64,000 nt of DNA from Sulfonitrofixus sp039714575 (GTDB lineage Bacteria; Campylobacterota; Campylobacteria; Campylobacterales; Sulfurimonadaceae), in NCBI GenBank assembly GCA_039714575.1, contig JBDLJE010000002.1, positions 1-64,000 of the forward strand, written 5' to 3'. This document shows, in pieces, positions 35,989-45,052 of the stretch. The notes under the pieces were generated by a model. The model saw only the letters and a list, made by a program, of their open reading frames with translations, was not told the DNA's origin and made no database searches. The position numbers and the translations under genes are program-made. Numbering within the stretch: the stretch's first letter is position 1; each line of letters opens with the position of its first letter.

Positions 35989-36907
35989 GATATCGCATCT
36001 TGCCTCGCAGGGCACCCCCTTTCTGCTTATCAGTGATTTTAAAGCTGACGAGATACTTGTCTACACCCAAGATGAGTTGGCTTTAGAAGATATTGAGTTT
36101 AACTTCACCCCCACTGCAATGTTGGAGCCTACCCCGCTTATAAAACAGCCTATGGATTACCGAACATACAAATTCGGTTTTGACAAGATCATAGAGCATA
36201 TCAGAGCCGGTGAGACCTACCTGCTTAACTACACCTGCTCAACGCCTGTTGAGACTTCACTCTCACTCAAAGAGATCTACCAAAAAGCCCATGCCAAATT
36301 CAAACTGCGTTTCAAAGACGAGTTCGTCTGTTTCTCGCCGGAGCGTTTTATCAAGATCGAGGGAGACACCATCTCTACCTACCCTATGAAAGGGACCATC
36401 GACGCAGCACTTCCAAATGCGAGAGAGCGCATACTGCACAATGAAAAAGAGATGGCGGAGCACATTATGGTGGTCGATCTGCTTCGCAATGACTTAGGCA
36501 TTGTCGCACGTGACATCAAGGTCCAAAAGTTTCGTTACATCGATCATCTGAAAACAGGCAATAAAGAGTTGCTGCAGGTCTCTTCCAAGATCACAGGGCA
36601 GCTTCCTTCTGCCTGGCGAGAAAATTTTGGCGATATCATCAATGCCCTTCTTCCTGCCGGCAGTATCAGCGGTACACCCAAAAAAAGTACGGTTCAGATC
36701 ATCGAAGAGGTAGAAGAGCATCAAAGAGGTTTTTTTACCGGCGTCTTTGGTTATTTTGACGGCAAGGACTTCGACAGTGCCGTGATGATACGTTTTATTG
36801 AAAAACAGGGTAGTCGACTTATCTACAAAAGCGGCGGCGGTATTACCCTTGAAAGTAAAGCAGAAGATGAGTATCAGGAGATGATCGATAAGATCTATCT
36901 TCCATAA
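35978..36907 (+). CDS. pabB: Aminodeoxychorismate synthase component I (short PabB)
   Basis: Chorismate-using enzyme for p-aminobenzoate and folate synthesis, 309 residues. The active region PAGSISGTPKKSTVQIIEE, GFFTGVFGYF and the final GGGITLESKAEDE(Y) fit PabB. It lacks most of the N-terminal domain of E. coli PabB, as other Campylobacterota proteins do. Its start lies inside pyrB. TrpE is the alternative but the short N-terminus and lack of trp genes argue against it. Confidence 0.85.
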   Translation: MLAKISHLASQGTPFLLISDFKADEILVYTQDELALEDIEFNFTPTAMLEPTPLIKQPMDYRTYKFGFDKIIEHIRAGETYLLNYTCSTPVETSLSLKEIYQKAHAKFKLRFKDEFVCFSPERFIKIEGDTISTYPMKGTIDAALPNARERILHNEKEMAEHIMVVDLLRNDLGIVARDIKVQKFRYIDHLKTGNKELLQVSSKITGQLPSAWRENFGDIINALLPAGSISGTPKKSTVQIIEEVEEHQRGFFTGVFGYFDGKDFDSAVMIRFIEKQGSRLIYKSGGGITLESKAEDEYQEMIDKIYLP

Positions 36908-36971
36908 ACAGTTCCAAAACTCAATATTAACACTTCATGTAGTAGAATTGAGTTTTAAAATAGGATAGACT

Positions 36972-38375
36972 TTGGTGACACAATTTAAAAGCTTAATTGC
37001 AAAATGTCTTAATAGCAATATGGCATTTACCGATCAAGAACTCGACAATCAGTTACGACACAATATCATCAACCTTACCGTCGCTCTTGCCGTATTTGCC
37101 CTCGTTTATGGTATGATCAACAACTTCTTTAAAGACGATCATCTTGGTATAACCGTTAATACAATTGCCATTGTCATCTTGCTTATAACGGTCTCCTTGT
37201 TACGCATTAAAAAGAAACACTTCAACCTTATAACAACTATTCTGACCCTAGAGTTCATGGTACTCTTTAATCTCCTGCTCATGATCTCTGATCCTTCCAG
37301 TCTTAAACACATATGGCTGGTCACGTTTCCCGCTCTGATCTTTTTTTTCAAAGGCACAAGAACCTGGCTGATCTGGATCAGTATGTTCATCATCACACTG
37401 TTTCTTACAAAACTCCAGCCGTTTTTTTCTATCAACTTCACATATGGCGAACTCCTCTATATCTCTGTCGTTGTCATCACAATGACCGCGATCATCTACT
37501 TCTACAAAAGCCGGATCGATGTCGGCAACCAGACCATCATAAAACAGAAAGAGCAGCTTGAGGCTCTTACTAAAGCGCTGGAGTCCAAGGTACAAGAGAA
37601 GACAAAAGAGCTTCAACAGCTCAACCTCAGCCTTGAACAAAAAGTGGATGACAAAGCAAAAGAGCTTGTCAAAAAAGATGCCATGATCCTGGCTCAGTCA
37701 CGACAGGCTGCTATGGGGGAGATGATCAGCATGATCGCCCATCAATGGCGCCAGCCGCTCTCCACCATCACCCTGCAGATATCAAACCTTAAGATCAACT
37801 CTCTACTGGGAAAGCAGTCCGTCGAAGAGACCAATGACGCCTTGGGACACATCTCAGACACCATCATCTACCTTTCTGAGACTATTGACGATTTTCAAAG
37901 CTTTTTTAAACCGAACAAGAAACAGGAGAGAAAGTGTATCTGTGAACTGGTAGAGCGCGGGACAAACTTTGCAAAACCGCGTCTGAAAGTCGCAGATATT
38001 GAACTGATCTACTCATGTAACAAACAGATCTATGTTCTGACCTACCCCAATGAGTTTGCCCAAGTCATCATCAACATCATCAATAATGCTATCGATGTAC
38101 TTTTAGAGCGTACTGTGAAGAAGCCTGCAATAAAAGTAAATATTGCCCAAAATGACCATACGATCGAGATCAGTATCAGCGATAATGCCGGTGGAATTGA
38201 CCCAAAACTCGCGAACAGGATATTTGAGCCCTACTTCAGTACAAAAGGTAAAAACGGCACCGGCCTTGGACTCTATATGAGTAAAATGATCATCGAAAAA
38301 GAGTTGGGCGGTCTGTTACAGGTCAAGAACAATAGCGAAGGTGCTGAGTTTACAATTAAGCTTCCTCACTCGTAA
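36972..38375 (+). CDS. Membrane-bound sensor histidine kinase
   Basis: Two-component sensor of 467 residues: about six membrane segments (residues 30-180), a coiled coil (190-240) and a kinase core. The H-box is IAHQWRQPL, the N-box NIINNAIDVL, then ISDNAGGID and GTGLGLYMSK. There is no sensory PAS domain and no response regulator gene beside it. The start is a TTG at 36972 or the next codon GTG, both after AGGAT. It is similar in layout to the kinase at 45053. Confidence 0.88.
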   Translation: MVTQFKSLIAKCLNSNMAFTDQELDNQLRHNIINLTVALAVFALVYGMINNFFKDDHLGITVNTIAIVILLITVSLLRIKKKHFNLITTILTLEFMVLFNLLLMISDPSSLKHIWLVTFPALIFFFKGTRTWLIWISMFIITLFLTKLQPFFSINFTYGELLYISVVVITMTAIIYFYKSRIDVGNQTIIKQKEQLEALTKALESKVQEKTKELQQLNLSLEQKVDDKAKELVKKDAMILAQSRQAAMGEMISMIAHQWRQPLSTITLQISNLKINSLLGKQSVEETNDALGHISDTIIYLSETIDDFQSFFKPNKKQERKCICELVERGTNFAKPRLKVADIELIYSCNKQIYVLTYPNEFAQVIINIINNAIDVLLERTVKKPAIKVNIAQNDHTIEISISDNAGGIDPKLANRIFEPYFSTKGKNGTGLGLYMSKMIIEKELGGLLQVKNNSEGAEFTIKLPHS

Positions 38376-38386
38376 TAGAGGTGCTC

Positions 38387-38773
38387 TTAGACTAAATGTT
38401 CGTCCAGTAGGCTGTTTACATTTTCACAAAACAGTTCAAATGACGGCAGTTCTAAAGAAGCTTCCCGCTGTTGTCTCCCCCACATCGGTTCAGGAAAAAA
38501 ACTGTCCTCTTTAAATCTGGCCATAATATGCCAATGGACTTGCGGAACATAGTTTCCAAATGATGCGATATTGATCTTAGCGGGTTGATAGTAGGAGAGC
38601 ATCTCTCTTTCTATGATGTCCAGGGCTTCAAAAATTGCACTTTTTTCTGCCGAACTACACTCACTGAACTCTCTGCGTTGAGCTTGAGTAAAGACCTTTA
38701 ACCAAGGTATCTCACTCTCTTCGATCTCAACTTTTATCAGATTATTATGGTACATCTTAATGAACATGGTCAT
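38387..38773 (-). CDS. HIT-family nucleotide hydrolase
   Basis: Protein of 128 residues with the histidine triad-type motif VPQVHWHIMARF, in which two His are spaced as HxH. Such proteins hydrolyse nucleoside phosphoramidates or dinucleotides. The gene overlaps the small membrane gene upstream by 17 bases and is convergent with the histidine kinase gene. Confidence 0.75.
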   Translation of the reverse strand: MTMFIKMYHNNLIKVEIEESEIPWLKVFTQAQRREFSECSSAEKSAIFEALDIIEREMLSYYQPAKINIASFGNYVPQVHWHIMARFKEDSFFPEPMWGRQQREASLELPSFELFCENVNSLLDEHLV

Positions 38774-39038
38774 CTTGACGGCGGCGTTTATGACGGCGTG
38801 TTTTTTCCCCTACACGTCTCTCCGAACGATGATGTCGTCTTTCAGGCAGTTTACTCTCATGTTTCAGCTGGTTTGCCTTTCGACGCCCTCTGTCCACACG
38901 GCGGTCTTTCAGGCCTATTCGACGCAATAGACTTCGCCGGTCATTTTTACCGCTGTAGGGATTATGAAACTTTAGCCAAAGAAAGATGATAACAAGTGCG
39001 CCAAAAAGAAGTCCAAATGTCTGCTTATCGAGTTCCAC
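38757..39038 (-). CDS. Small basic membrane protein
   Basis: Protein of 93 residues with one N-terminal membrane segment (about 6-23) and a strongly basic Arg/Lys/His-rich tail that ends in RRQDDHVH. I do not recognise a family. The start is a GTG at 39038 with AAGG upstream. It is coupled by overlap to the HIT gene. Nucleic acid or membrane surface binding is possible, but not shown. Confidence 0.55.
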   Translation of the reverse strand: MELDKQTFGLLFGALVIIFLWLKFHNPYSGKNDRRSLLRRIGLKDRRVDRGRRKANQLKHESKLPERRHHRSERRVGEKTRRHKRRRQDDHVH

Positions 39039-39093
39039 AAGAAAACCTTATGTATTTTATATTAATTATAATCGTATTTTAACAGAAAGTAAA

Positions 39094-39124
39094 TAAAAAA
39101 AGATGTAAAACAGGAGATCCCTGT
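39094..39124 (-). terminator. Terminator after fabH
   Basis: Stem ACAGG/CCTGT with a 5-base loop, 23 bases downstream of the fabH stop, followed on the minus strand by TTTTACATCTTTTTTT. It closes the rpmF-plsX-fabH run. Confidence 0.55.
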
Positions 39125-39146
39125 CTATTTTAGAGTTGGTTTTAAA

Positions 39147-40142
39147 TTACTTTGAAAGAGGTGAAAAAGGAACCAAGGCAGAACCCCAGGTAAGACCACC
39201 GCCAAAGGCGTCAAGCAGCATCATCTCACCCGCTTTCAGTCCGCCCTCTTCATAGAGATCATTGATCGCCATCGGAATCGACGCACCCGAAGTGTTGCCG
39301 TACTTGTGAACCGTCAATACCACTTGCTCTTCTCGCATCTTAAGGGCATCACCAACCGCTTTGATAATTCGGTAGTTGGCCTGATGCGGTACAAAGTGTG
39401 CAATATCATCTGATGAAAGATTGTTGTCCGCCAAGATCTGCACCACATCCTTAGTCAAGGTACGCACTGCGATCTTAAATGTCTCATTGCCCTTCATCTG
39501 AATAAAAGAAGTCTCTGATTTGAGCTCATTTTGGTGAGGGTTGCCTGTTCCGCCGTCCGGTGTCATCAAAAAGTCACCCAGACTTCCGTCAGCAGCGATA
39601 TGAAGGTCAAGGATCGCCTCTTCTTTGTTGTCTGTTGCAGAGACGACCGCCGCACCCGCACCGTCACCGAACAATATACAAGTACCGCGGTCCGTATAGT
39701 CTGTGATCGCCGACATCTTTTCAGAACCGACAATAAGGATGTTCTTTTTCATACCGGACTCAATAAAGGCTTTTGCAATGCCAAGAACATAGACAAAACC
39801 GGTACATGCTGCTGAGATATCGAAAGCCGGAACCTGGTCTAGACCCATCTTATGTGCAACAACCGTAGCAGTAGAAGGCATGTTAAAGTAGTCTGGAGAG
39901 ATCGTAGCCATGACGATCATATCGATCTCACTCTTTGCCAGACCTGAACGCTCGATCGCTAGTTCAGCCGCTTTGACAGCCATGTCCGAAGTGGTCTCAT
40001 TTTCTGCCGCGATACGACGCTCTTTGATACCGGTACGTTTTGTGATCCACTCATCAGTGGTATCGACCATCTTGGTCAAGTCTTCGTTAGAGAGGATTCT
40101 TTCAGGTACATAAGCACCTATAGAGCGGAAAGCAGCGTACAT
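39147..40142 (-). CDS. fabH: Beta-ketoacyl-ACP synthase III (FabH)
   Basis: Housekeeping initiator of fatty acid synthesis, 331 residues, condensing acetyl-CoA with malonyl-ACP. The catalytic Cys is in ISAACTGF, His in VPHQANYRI and Asn in KYGNTSGAS. It follows plsX with a one-base overlap (TAATG). The conserved gene order makes it distinct from the DarB-like enzyme of the pigment locus. Confidence 0.96.
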   Translation of the reverse strand: MYAAFRSIGAYVPERILSNEDLTKMVDTTDEWITKRTGIKERRIAAENETTSDMAVKAAELAIERSGLAKSEIDMIVMATISPDYFNMPSTATVVAHKMGLDQVPAFDISAACTGFVYVLGIAKAFIESGMKKNILIVGSEKMSAITDYTDRGTCILFGDGAGAAVVSATDNKEEAILDLHIAADGSLGDFLMTPDGGTGNPHQNELKSETSFIQMKGNETFKIAVRTLTKDVVQILADNNLSSDDIAHFVPHQANYRIIKAVGDALKMREEQVVLTVHKYGNTSGASIPMAINDLYEEGGLKAGEMMLLDAFGGGLTWGSALVPFSPLSK

Positions 40143-41137
40143 TATTTTCCTTCAGCAAGTTCAGTTAATGAGCGTTCTATATGTTCGTTTACACCTGTAT
40201 CAACGTAACGGATCGCTTGGAAGATCGCATTTTTAATGGCTTTAGGATTACTTTTACCGTGACCGACGATCGCACACCCCTTAATACCGATAAGCGGAGC
40301 ACCGCCCTCTTCTGCATAGTCGATCTCTTTTTTCAAGAGTTTAAACACTTTACGCATTAAAAGCGCACCCGTGATCGCAATAGGCGACTTACGAATGTAA
40401 TCTTTGATAAAGTAAGAGATGGTCGAAGCAACACCTTCAGCTGTTTTAAGGACGAGGTTACCGATAAAACCGTCACATACTACAACATCACATTCGCCAT
40501 TAAAGATGTCACTGCCTTCGACGTTACCGATGAAACCGTCATAGCCCTGAAGCTTTTTAAAAGCTGCTTTTGTGACCTCGTTGCCTTTTGACTCCTCTTC
40601 GCCGTTAGCGAGAAGCCCTACACGAGGGTTTTTAATACCCACCATGTCTTGAGCATAATATTTACCCATCACAGCAAATTCAACAAGGTTTTCCGGAGCG
40701 CAGTCTACATTGGCTCCAACGTCCAACAGTATTGTTCTGTTCTTGCCCTTGCTTGGCATCATTGTGACCAGTGCAGGACGTGACACGTGTTTCAAACGTC
40801 CAAGGCGGAGTGTCGCTACCGTCATTGTCGCACCGCTGTGCCCGGCAGAGACAATACCGTCAGCCTCACCTTTTTTGACAAGGTCAACGGCTTTGAAGAT
40901 AGAGCTCTCTTTACGCTTAAGTGCATCTGTTGCAGCGTCAGACATATCGATGACATCATCTGCATCTACGATCGAAATCTTATTTTTATAACCCTTAGGT
41001 AACAAAGACAAAATCTCATCTCTCTTGCCAACTAATATTGGTTCGAACTTACGCTCTTTCAGTGCTAATAGACAACCCTTAACAATTGGCTCGGGACCGA
41101 AGTCCCCGCCCATTGCGTCAATCGCAATTTTAATCAT
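40142..41137 (-). CDS. plsX: Phosphate acyltransferase PlsX
   Basis: Enzyme of 331 residues that converts acyl-ACP to acyl-phosphate for phospholipid synthesis. The N-terminal IAIDAMGGDFGP, then SAGHSGATM and LLDVGANVDC are diagnostic. It sits in the rpmF-plsX-fabH order found across the phylum. Confidence 0.96.
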   Translation of the reverse strand: MIKIAIDAMGGDFGPEPIVKGCLLALKERKFEPILVGKRDEILSLLPKGYKNKISIVDADDVIDMSDAATDALKRKESSIFKAVDLVKKGEADGIVSAGHSGATMTVATLRLGRLKHVSRPALVTMMPSKGKNRTILLDVGANVDCAPENLVEFAVMGKYYAQDMVGIKNPRVGLLANGEEESKGNEVTKAAFKKLQGYDGFIGNVEGSDIFNGECDVVVCDGFIGNLVLKTAEGVASTISYFIKDYIRKSPIAITGALLMRKVFKLLKKEIDYAEEGGAPLIGIKGCAIVGHGKSNPKAIKNAIFQAIRYVDTGVNEHIERSLTELAEGK

Positions 41138-41140
41138 TAA

Positions 41141-41290
41141 TTATTTGTACTCGCCAGTAGTCGGGTTAATGTGGTGTGGTAACTTGTATGTTCCATCTTT
41201 GTCTTTAACCGGGCGTGCTAGTTTGATCTTGTAGTGTGTTCTGCGTTTTGCTGAACGTGAGTGTGATACTCGTCTTTTAGGTACTGCCAT
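41141..41290 (-). CDS. rpmF: 50S ribosomal protein L32
   Basis: Short gene of 49 codons, translated directly from the minus strand: it starts MAVPKRRVSHSRSAKRR and ends INPTTGEYK, a standard L32. It lies three bases upstream of plsX and two bases downstream of the DUF177 gene. Confidence 0.95.
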   Translation of the reverse strand: MAVPKRRVSHSRSAKRRTHYKIKLARPVKDKDGTYKLPHHINPTTGEYK

Positions 41291-41292
41291 GT

Positions 41293-41652
41293 TTAATTCC
41301 TTTCTTGGTTTTTACAGTTGTCACAACTGTGATAATCATTTCTGATCAGTTCGATCTCAGAGTGTATTAACTCGTCAAAATCTAATGTATCTTGTATCTC
41401 TATGACATCATAAGCGTCATTAAAACCCTTATAAACGCCATCTGAAACAAGTATCTCTACTTTTTCGTTTAACATTGTAGCGAAATCTTCGGCACAAATG
41501 TCACAAGTAAGCATAATCTTACCTGATAACTGAGCTTGAAGTAGAGCCAGGTTACGCTCTTTAAAGACAACGTCGCCTTTAAGCGTAACACCTTCGGAAC
41601 TTGTATTAAACTCCGTAGGTGTCTTTGTAATACGTCTGAACGGTATGTTCAT
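41293..41652 (-). CDS. DUF177 (YceD-like) protein
   Basis: Protein of 119 residues with the DUF177 signature LTCDICAEDF and an added C-terminal SCDNCKN, which gives two cysteine pairs that may bind zinc. The gene is always linked to rpmF, and the E. coli counterpart affects rRNA maturation or assembly. It is separated from ndk by six bases. Confidence 0.85.
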   Translation of the reverse strand: MNIPFRRITKTPTEFNTSSEGVTLKGDVVFKERNLALLQAQLSGKIMLTCDICAEDFATMLNEKVEILVSDGVYKGFNDAYDVIEIQDTLDFDELIHSEIELIRNDYHSCDNCKNQERN

Positions 41653-41658
41653 GGGTAA

Positions 41659-42072
41659 TTACGCGATCTCTCTTTCAGCGAAGAAGAAAGCGATCTCGAT
41701 CGCTGCATTTTCAACAGAGTCACTTCCATGAACTGCATTTGCATCGATGCTCTCAGCGAAATCAGCACGGATAGTACCGGCTTCAGCTTCAGCAGGGTTC
41801 GTTGCACCCATAAGGTCACGGTTCTTCTGCATTGCAGCGTCACCTTCAAGAACTGTAACAACAACAGGACCAGAGATCATGAACTCGACAAGGTCTTTGA
41901 AAAAAGGACGCTCAGCGTGAACGGCATAAAATGCTTCAGCATCTTGTTGAGAAAGCTGAAGTTTCTTAGTTGCTGCGATACGAAGACCATTGTCCTCAAA
42001 ACGAGAAAGGATCTTGCCGATAACACCTTTAGCGACTGCATCTGGCTTGATAATTGATAGTGTACGTTCCAT
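41659..42072 (-). CDS. ndk: Nucleoside diphosphate kinase
   Basis: Enzyme of 137 residues that equilibrates NTP and NDP pools through a phosphohistidine. The catalytic His is in NAVHGSDS, and ERTLSIIKPDAV is the N-terminal motif. It lies in the metK-ferredoxin-ndk-rpmF block. Confidence 0.97.
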   Translation of the reverse strand: MERTLSIIKPDAVAKGVIGKILSRFEDNGLRIAATKKLQLSQQDAEAFYAVHAERPFFKDLVEFMISGPVVVTVLEGDAAMQKNRDLMGATNPAEAEAGTIRADFAESIDANAVHGSDSVENAAIEIAFFFAEREIA

Positions 42073-42212
42073 GAAGAACTCCTACATGTATGAAAATTTA
42101 GAGTGGGATTATACCGAACTGTTATTGTGTTTTAGTTTAAATAAATTTATAAAAAGGAAAGAGAGTAAAAAAGGGGTAAAAGCGTATCGGCAAATTGCCG
42201 ATACAAGTAGAA

Positions 42213-42572
42213 TTAGTCTACGATATTTGCGCGGTTAGCACGATCTTCATCAGAAATATCATCACGTTGAGCTGGTTCAGCATCTGCATCTTCCATGACG
42301 AAGTCTTTACCATCTACATAGTTAGGACCGTCAAAGAATGATTTGTTATCAGCATCGAATTTAGCATCCCAAGTGATACAACCCTCAGTTGGACATGCAG
42401 TAGCACAAGCCGGCTCGTCATGGTGATCAACACACTCTACACATTTGTCTGGATAAACGTAGTAAAGTTCCTCACCTGTCGGGTTATCGTCCTCGTCTAC
42501 AATTGCTTCTACCGGACATTCGTCGATACAAGCACCACAGTTAATACATGTGTCATTAATAAATACTGCCAT
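42213..42572 (-). CDS. 2[4Fe-4S] ferredoxin
   Basis: Electron carrier of 119 residues. The first cluster uses CINCGACIDECP and the second uses CVECVDHHDEPACATACP, which has an insert between the Cys residues as in Allochromatium-type ferredoxins. The acidic tail (residues 85-119) is longer than in clostridial ferredoxins. It likely serves low-potential reactions such as the reverse TCA cycle, pyruvate or 2-oxoglutarate oxidoreductase. Confidence 0.9.
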   Translation of the reverse strand: MAVFINDTCINCGACIDECPVEAIVDEDDNPTGEELYYVYPDKCVECVDHHDEPACATACPTEGCITWDAKFDADNKSFFDGPNYVDGKDFVMEDADAEPAQRDDISDEDRANRANIVD

Positions 42573-42711
42573 TTCAGTCTCCTATGAGTAATTTTGAGAC
42601 AACTATAACACAAGAATGTTAATTGTTTCTAAAATAATTACCTAACTTTCTTCCAAAAGTTAAATTGTTACAGAAGTGAACAACAGCCCTTGAAACGGTG
42701 TTTTGAGAGTC

Positions 42712-42727
42712 GTTATCAGTTGATAAC
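42712..42727. promoter_or_regulatory. Operator-like palindrome GTTATCAGTTGATAAC
   Basis: Symmetric 7-bp arms GTTATCA/TGATAAC with a 2-base centre in the 408-bp gap between ferredoxin and metK. It lies ~140 bases upstream of the ferredoxin ATG, so it could be a regulator site. No other copy is seen in the window. Confidence 0.35.
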
Positions 42728-42800
42728 AGCTATATATAAGCAGTCATAATATGTTGGATTGTAAAAAGATAGCGAAGCTCATCGAAACACAAGCCGAAGA

Positions 42801-42983
42801 TTAAAAGTTTCAGATTTGGTGTGAGTTGTGCTGGACGTAAGCCCGAAGACGATATCTCCTGTTAAGAAACTAAGCTAGGAGCTTAGTTTTAAGGAGTAAA
42901 GTAATATTAATAGAAGCCGTTAGGCTCTCTTCTGCGTCGAGTGGTGAACTCCGGTGCAAATCGCGCCGAAGCTGGAACTTTTA
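42801..42983. repeat. Palindromic repeat family B, copy 1
   Basis: Element whose ends are an imperfect inverted repeat: left AAAAGTTTCAGATTTGGTG, right arm complementary AAAAGTTCCAGCTTCGGCG, separated by a long middle. The right arm runs into the metK stop codon. It shares both arms with the element at 62815-62925, including GTCGAGTGGTGAACT before the right arm, while its centre is longer (about 70 bases more). Together with the palindrome at 42712, it is what fills the 42573-42980 gap. Confidence 0.75.
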
Positions 42984-44138
42984 AAGCCCTAAAAAGGCTT
43001 TGATGTCGTCTACTCTGTCTGTTTTTTCCCAGGTAAAGTCCTGATCTTCACGACCGAAGTGGCCGTAAGCAGCAGTCTTACGGTAGATAGGACGAAGCAG
43101 GTCAAGAGACTCGATGATCCCTTTTGGAGAAAGGTCGAAAAGCTCTTCAACACACGCTTCTATCTTATCTTCGGCAACCACGCCGGTATCGTGTGTATTC
43201 ACCATAATAGAGACAGGCTGTACAACACCGATCGCGTAAGCGACTTGGATCGTTGCACGTTCACAGGCCCCCGAAGCTACCAGGTTCTTTGCGACGTGTC
43301 GTGCAGCGTATGCAGCAGAACGGTCGACCTTGGTCGGATCTTTTCCACTGAAAGCACCACCACCGTGAGGACAAGAACCGCCATAAGTGTCAACAATGAT
43401 CTTACGACCTGTAAGACCCGCATCGCCTTGAGGACCACCGATCACAAACTTCCCTGTCGGGTTGATGTGATAAACAATATCATCACTTATCAACGCCTCA
43501 GGGATCACTTTTTTGATCACTTCATTGATAACATCTTCATGAAGCTGTGCTTGATCGATGTTGTCATGGTGTTGCGTTGAAACAACGACCGTCTCAACAG
43601 AAACAGGTTTATGCCCCACATATTTAACAGAGATCTGTGCTTTTCCATCGGGACGCAGATAAGGGATGATCCCCTCTTTACGAACCTGAGCCAAACGCTC
43701 TGTCAACCGATGAGCCAAGTGAATCGGAAGAGGCATCAGCTCCGGTGTCTCTTTACAAGCATAACCGAACATGAGTCCCTGGTCGCCTGCGCCGATCTCG
43801 CCGCTCTCTTGATCAACTCCCTGATTAATATCGGGAGATTGTTCACCGATTCCATTTAACACAGCAGCAGATCTATAGTCAAAACCATATGTTGCATCCG
43901 TGTAACCTATCTCTTTAACGACCTGACGTGCAATCTCTTGCATCGGGGTGTACGCATGTGTTTTCAATTCGCCTGCAATTACACAAAAACCATTTGAGAC
44001 TAATGTCTCACACGCAACGCGTGCTTTAGGATCTTTAGCAATAATGTCATCCAGAATAGCATCGCTAATCTGATCAGCCATCTTGTCAGGATGCCCTTCT
44101 GTTACAGACTCAGAAGTAAAAATATACTCTTTAGTCAT
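42981..44138 (-). CDS. metK: S-adenosylmethionine synthetase
   Basis: Cytoplasmic enzyme of 385 residues making SAM from Met and ATP. Motifs TSESVTEGHPDKMADQ at the N-terminus, GAGDQGLMFGYA, and GGAFSGKDPTKVDRS are clear. The product also feeds the pigment methyltransferase. Its stop codon is abutted by a palindromic repeat, and its leader carries a hairpin followed by a U-tract (see 44155-44196). Confidence 0.97.
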   Translation of the reverse strand: MTKEYIFTSESVTEGHPDKMADQISDAILDDIIAKDPKARVACETLVSNGFCVIAGELKTHAYTPMQEIARQVVKEIGYTDATYGFDYRSAAVLNGIGEQSPDINQGVDQESGEIGAGDQGLMFGYACKETPELMPLPIHLAHRLTERLAQVRKEGIIPYLRPDGKAQISVKYVGHKPVSVETVVVSTQHHDNIDQAQLHEDVINEVIKKVIPEALISDDIVYHINPTGKFVIGGPQGDAGLTGRKIIVDTYGGSCPHGGGAFSGKDPTKVDRSAAYAARHVAKNLVASGACERATIQVAYAIGVVQPVSIMVNTHDTGVVAEDKIEACVEELFDLSPKGIIESLDLLRPIYRKTAAYGHFGREDQDFTWEKTDRVDDIKAFLGL

Positions 44139-44154
44139 CGATTTCCTTTATTGT

Positions 44155-44196
44155 AAAAAGTGCCTTCAGATAGTTGTTTAAATAACTATCCTGAAG
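44155..44196 (-). promoter_or_regulatory. Terminator-like hairpin in the metK leader
   Basis: Stem CTTCAG-ATAGTT / AACTAT-C-CTGAAG with one bulge (44164-44196) followed on the minus strand by GCACTTTTT. It lies 17 to 58 bases upstream of the metK start and downstream of the TATAAT at 44257, so the transcript would have a ~110-base leader. An attenuator or SAM-responsive element is possible. Confidence 0.5.
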
Positions 44197-44256
44197 ACTC
44201 TCGTTCAATCCCTCATCCTAACCCTGCCAATCAGTGTTATAAAATGAAAGTCCGCG

Positions 44257-44262
44257 ATTATA
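44257..44262 (-). promoter_or_regulatory. Candidate -10 box for metK
   Basis: TATAAT on the minus strand about 119 bases upstream of the metK ATG, in CAGCTATAATCG context, without a clear -35. Confidence 0.45.
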
Positions 44263-44324
44263 GCTGAAAGCTTTTTAAAGTTTTTCTGTTGTTTGCCATT
44301 TGAGTATTTTATTTATTTTACTTC

Positions 44325-44333
44325 TGCTAAAAT
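44325..44333 (+). promoter_or_regulatory. Extended -10 promoter for the peroxiredoxin gene
   Basis: TGCTAAAAT, 34 bases upstream of the ATG at 44368. A ribosome site (ACGGAG) follows at 44355-44360. No -35 hexamer is convincing. Confidence 0.5.
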
Positions 44334-44367
44334 GCTCACAACAAAATTAAAACAACGGAGACTACAT

Positions 44368-44964
44368 ATGTTAGTAACAAACAAAGCACCAGACTTTACA
44401 GCAACAACAGTAATGGGAAACAACCAGATCGTTGAAGATTTCAACCTATACGAAAACTTCGGTGAGAACGGTACAGTTCTTTTCTTCTACCCACTGGACT
44501 TTACATTTGTATGTCCTTCAGAGATCATCGCGTTCGATCACCGTCTTAAAGAGTTCCACGATCGTGGTATCAACCTTATCGGTGTCTCTGTTGACTCTCA
44601 GTTCTCTCACTTTGCTTGGAAAGAGACTCCTGTAAACAAGGGCGGAATCGGCCAGATCAAATACCCACTTGTAGCTGACCTTACAAAAGAGATCGCTAAA
44701 TCTTACGATGTTCTTCTTGACGGCGGTGTTGCACTGCGCGGTTCATTCCTGATCGACAAAGACGGTACTGTACGCCACGCGGTTATCAACGACCTTCCAC
44801 TTGGCCGTAACATCGATGAGATGATCCGTATGGTTGATGCGATGCTGTTTACCAACGAGCACGGTGAAGTTTGTGCTGCAGGCTGGAACAAAGGTGACGA
44901 AGGTATGAAAGCTGACACTGAAGGTGTTGCTGAGTATCTTGCGAAGCACGAGGGTGACCTGTAG
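44368..44964 (+). CDS. Typical 2-Cys peroxiredoxin (AhpC/TSA family)
   Basis: Thiol peroxidase of 198 residues that removes hydrogen peroxide and organic peroxides. The peroxidatic Cys is in FTFVCPSE and the resolving Cys in GEVCAAGW. The start is the ATG at 44368 (MLVTNKAPDF), since the longer open frame from 44293 lacks a ribosome site and family similarity. The gene is monocistronic with a hairpin terminator. Codon use is strongly biased, as for a highly expressed gene. Confidence 0.95.
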   Translation: MLVTNKAPDFTATTVMGNNQIVEDFNLYENFGENGTVLFFYPLDFTFVCPSEIIAFDHRLKEFHDRGINLIGVSVDSQFSHFAWKETPVNKGGIGQIKYPLVADLTKEIAKSYDVLLDGGVALRGSFLIDKDGTVRHAVINDLPLGRNIDEMIRMVDAMLFTNEHGEVCAAGWNKGDEGMKADTEGVAEYLAKHEGDL

Positions 44965-44981
44965 GTTTCCTCTTCTCTACC

Positions 44982-45001
44982 GCACTTCCACCCGGAAGTG
45001 C
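44982..45001 (+). terminator. Terminator after the peroxiredoxin gene
   Basis: Perfect 8-bp stem GCACTTCC/GGAAGTGC with a 4-base loop, 17 bases beyond the stop, followed by a pyrimidine-rich tract. Confidence 0.65.
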
Positions 45002-45052
45002 CTCTTCACTTCCAACACTAAAACATTAAACACCCTTTTTATCACAACGCCT

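Noticed and set aside
44293..44964. Longer start for the peroxiredoxin gene
   Set aside because: The extension spans the likely promoter and has no family similarity; ATG at 44368 has ACGGAG.
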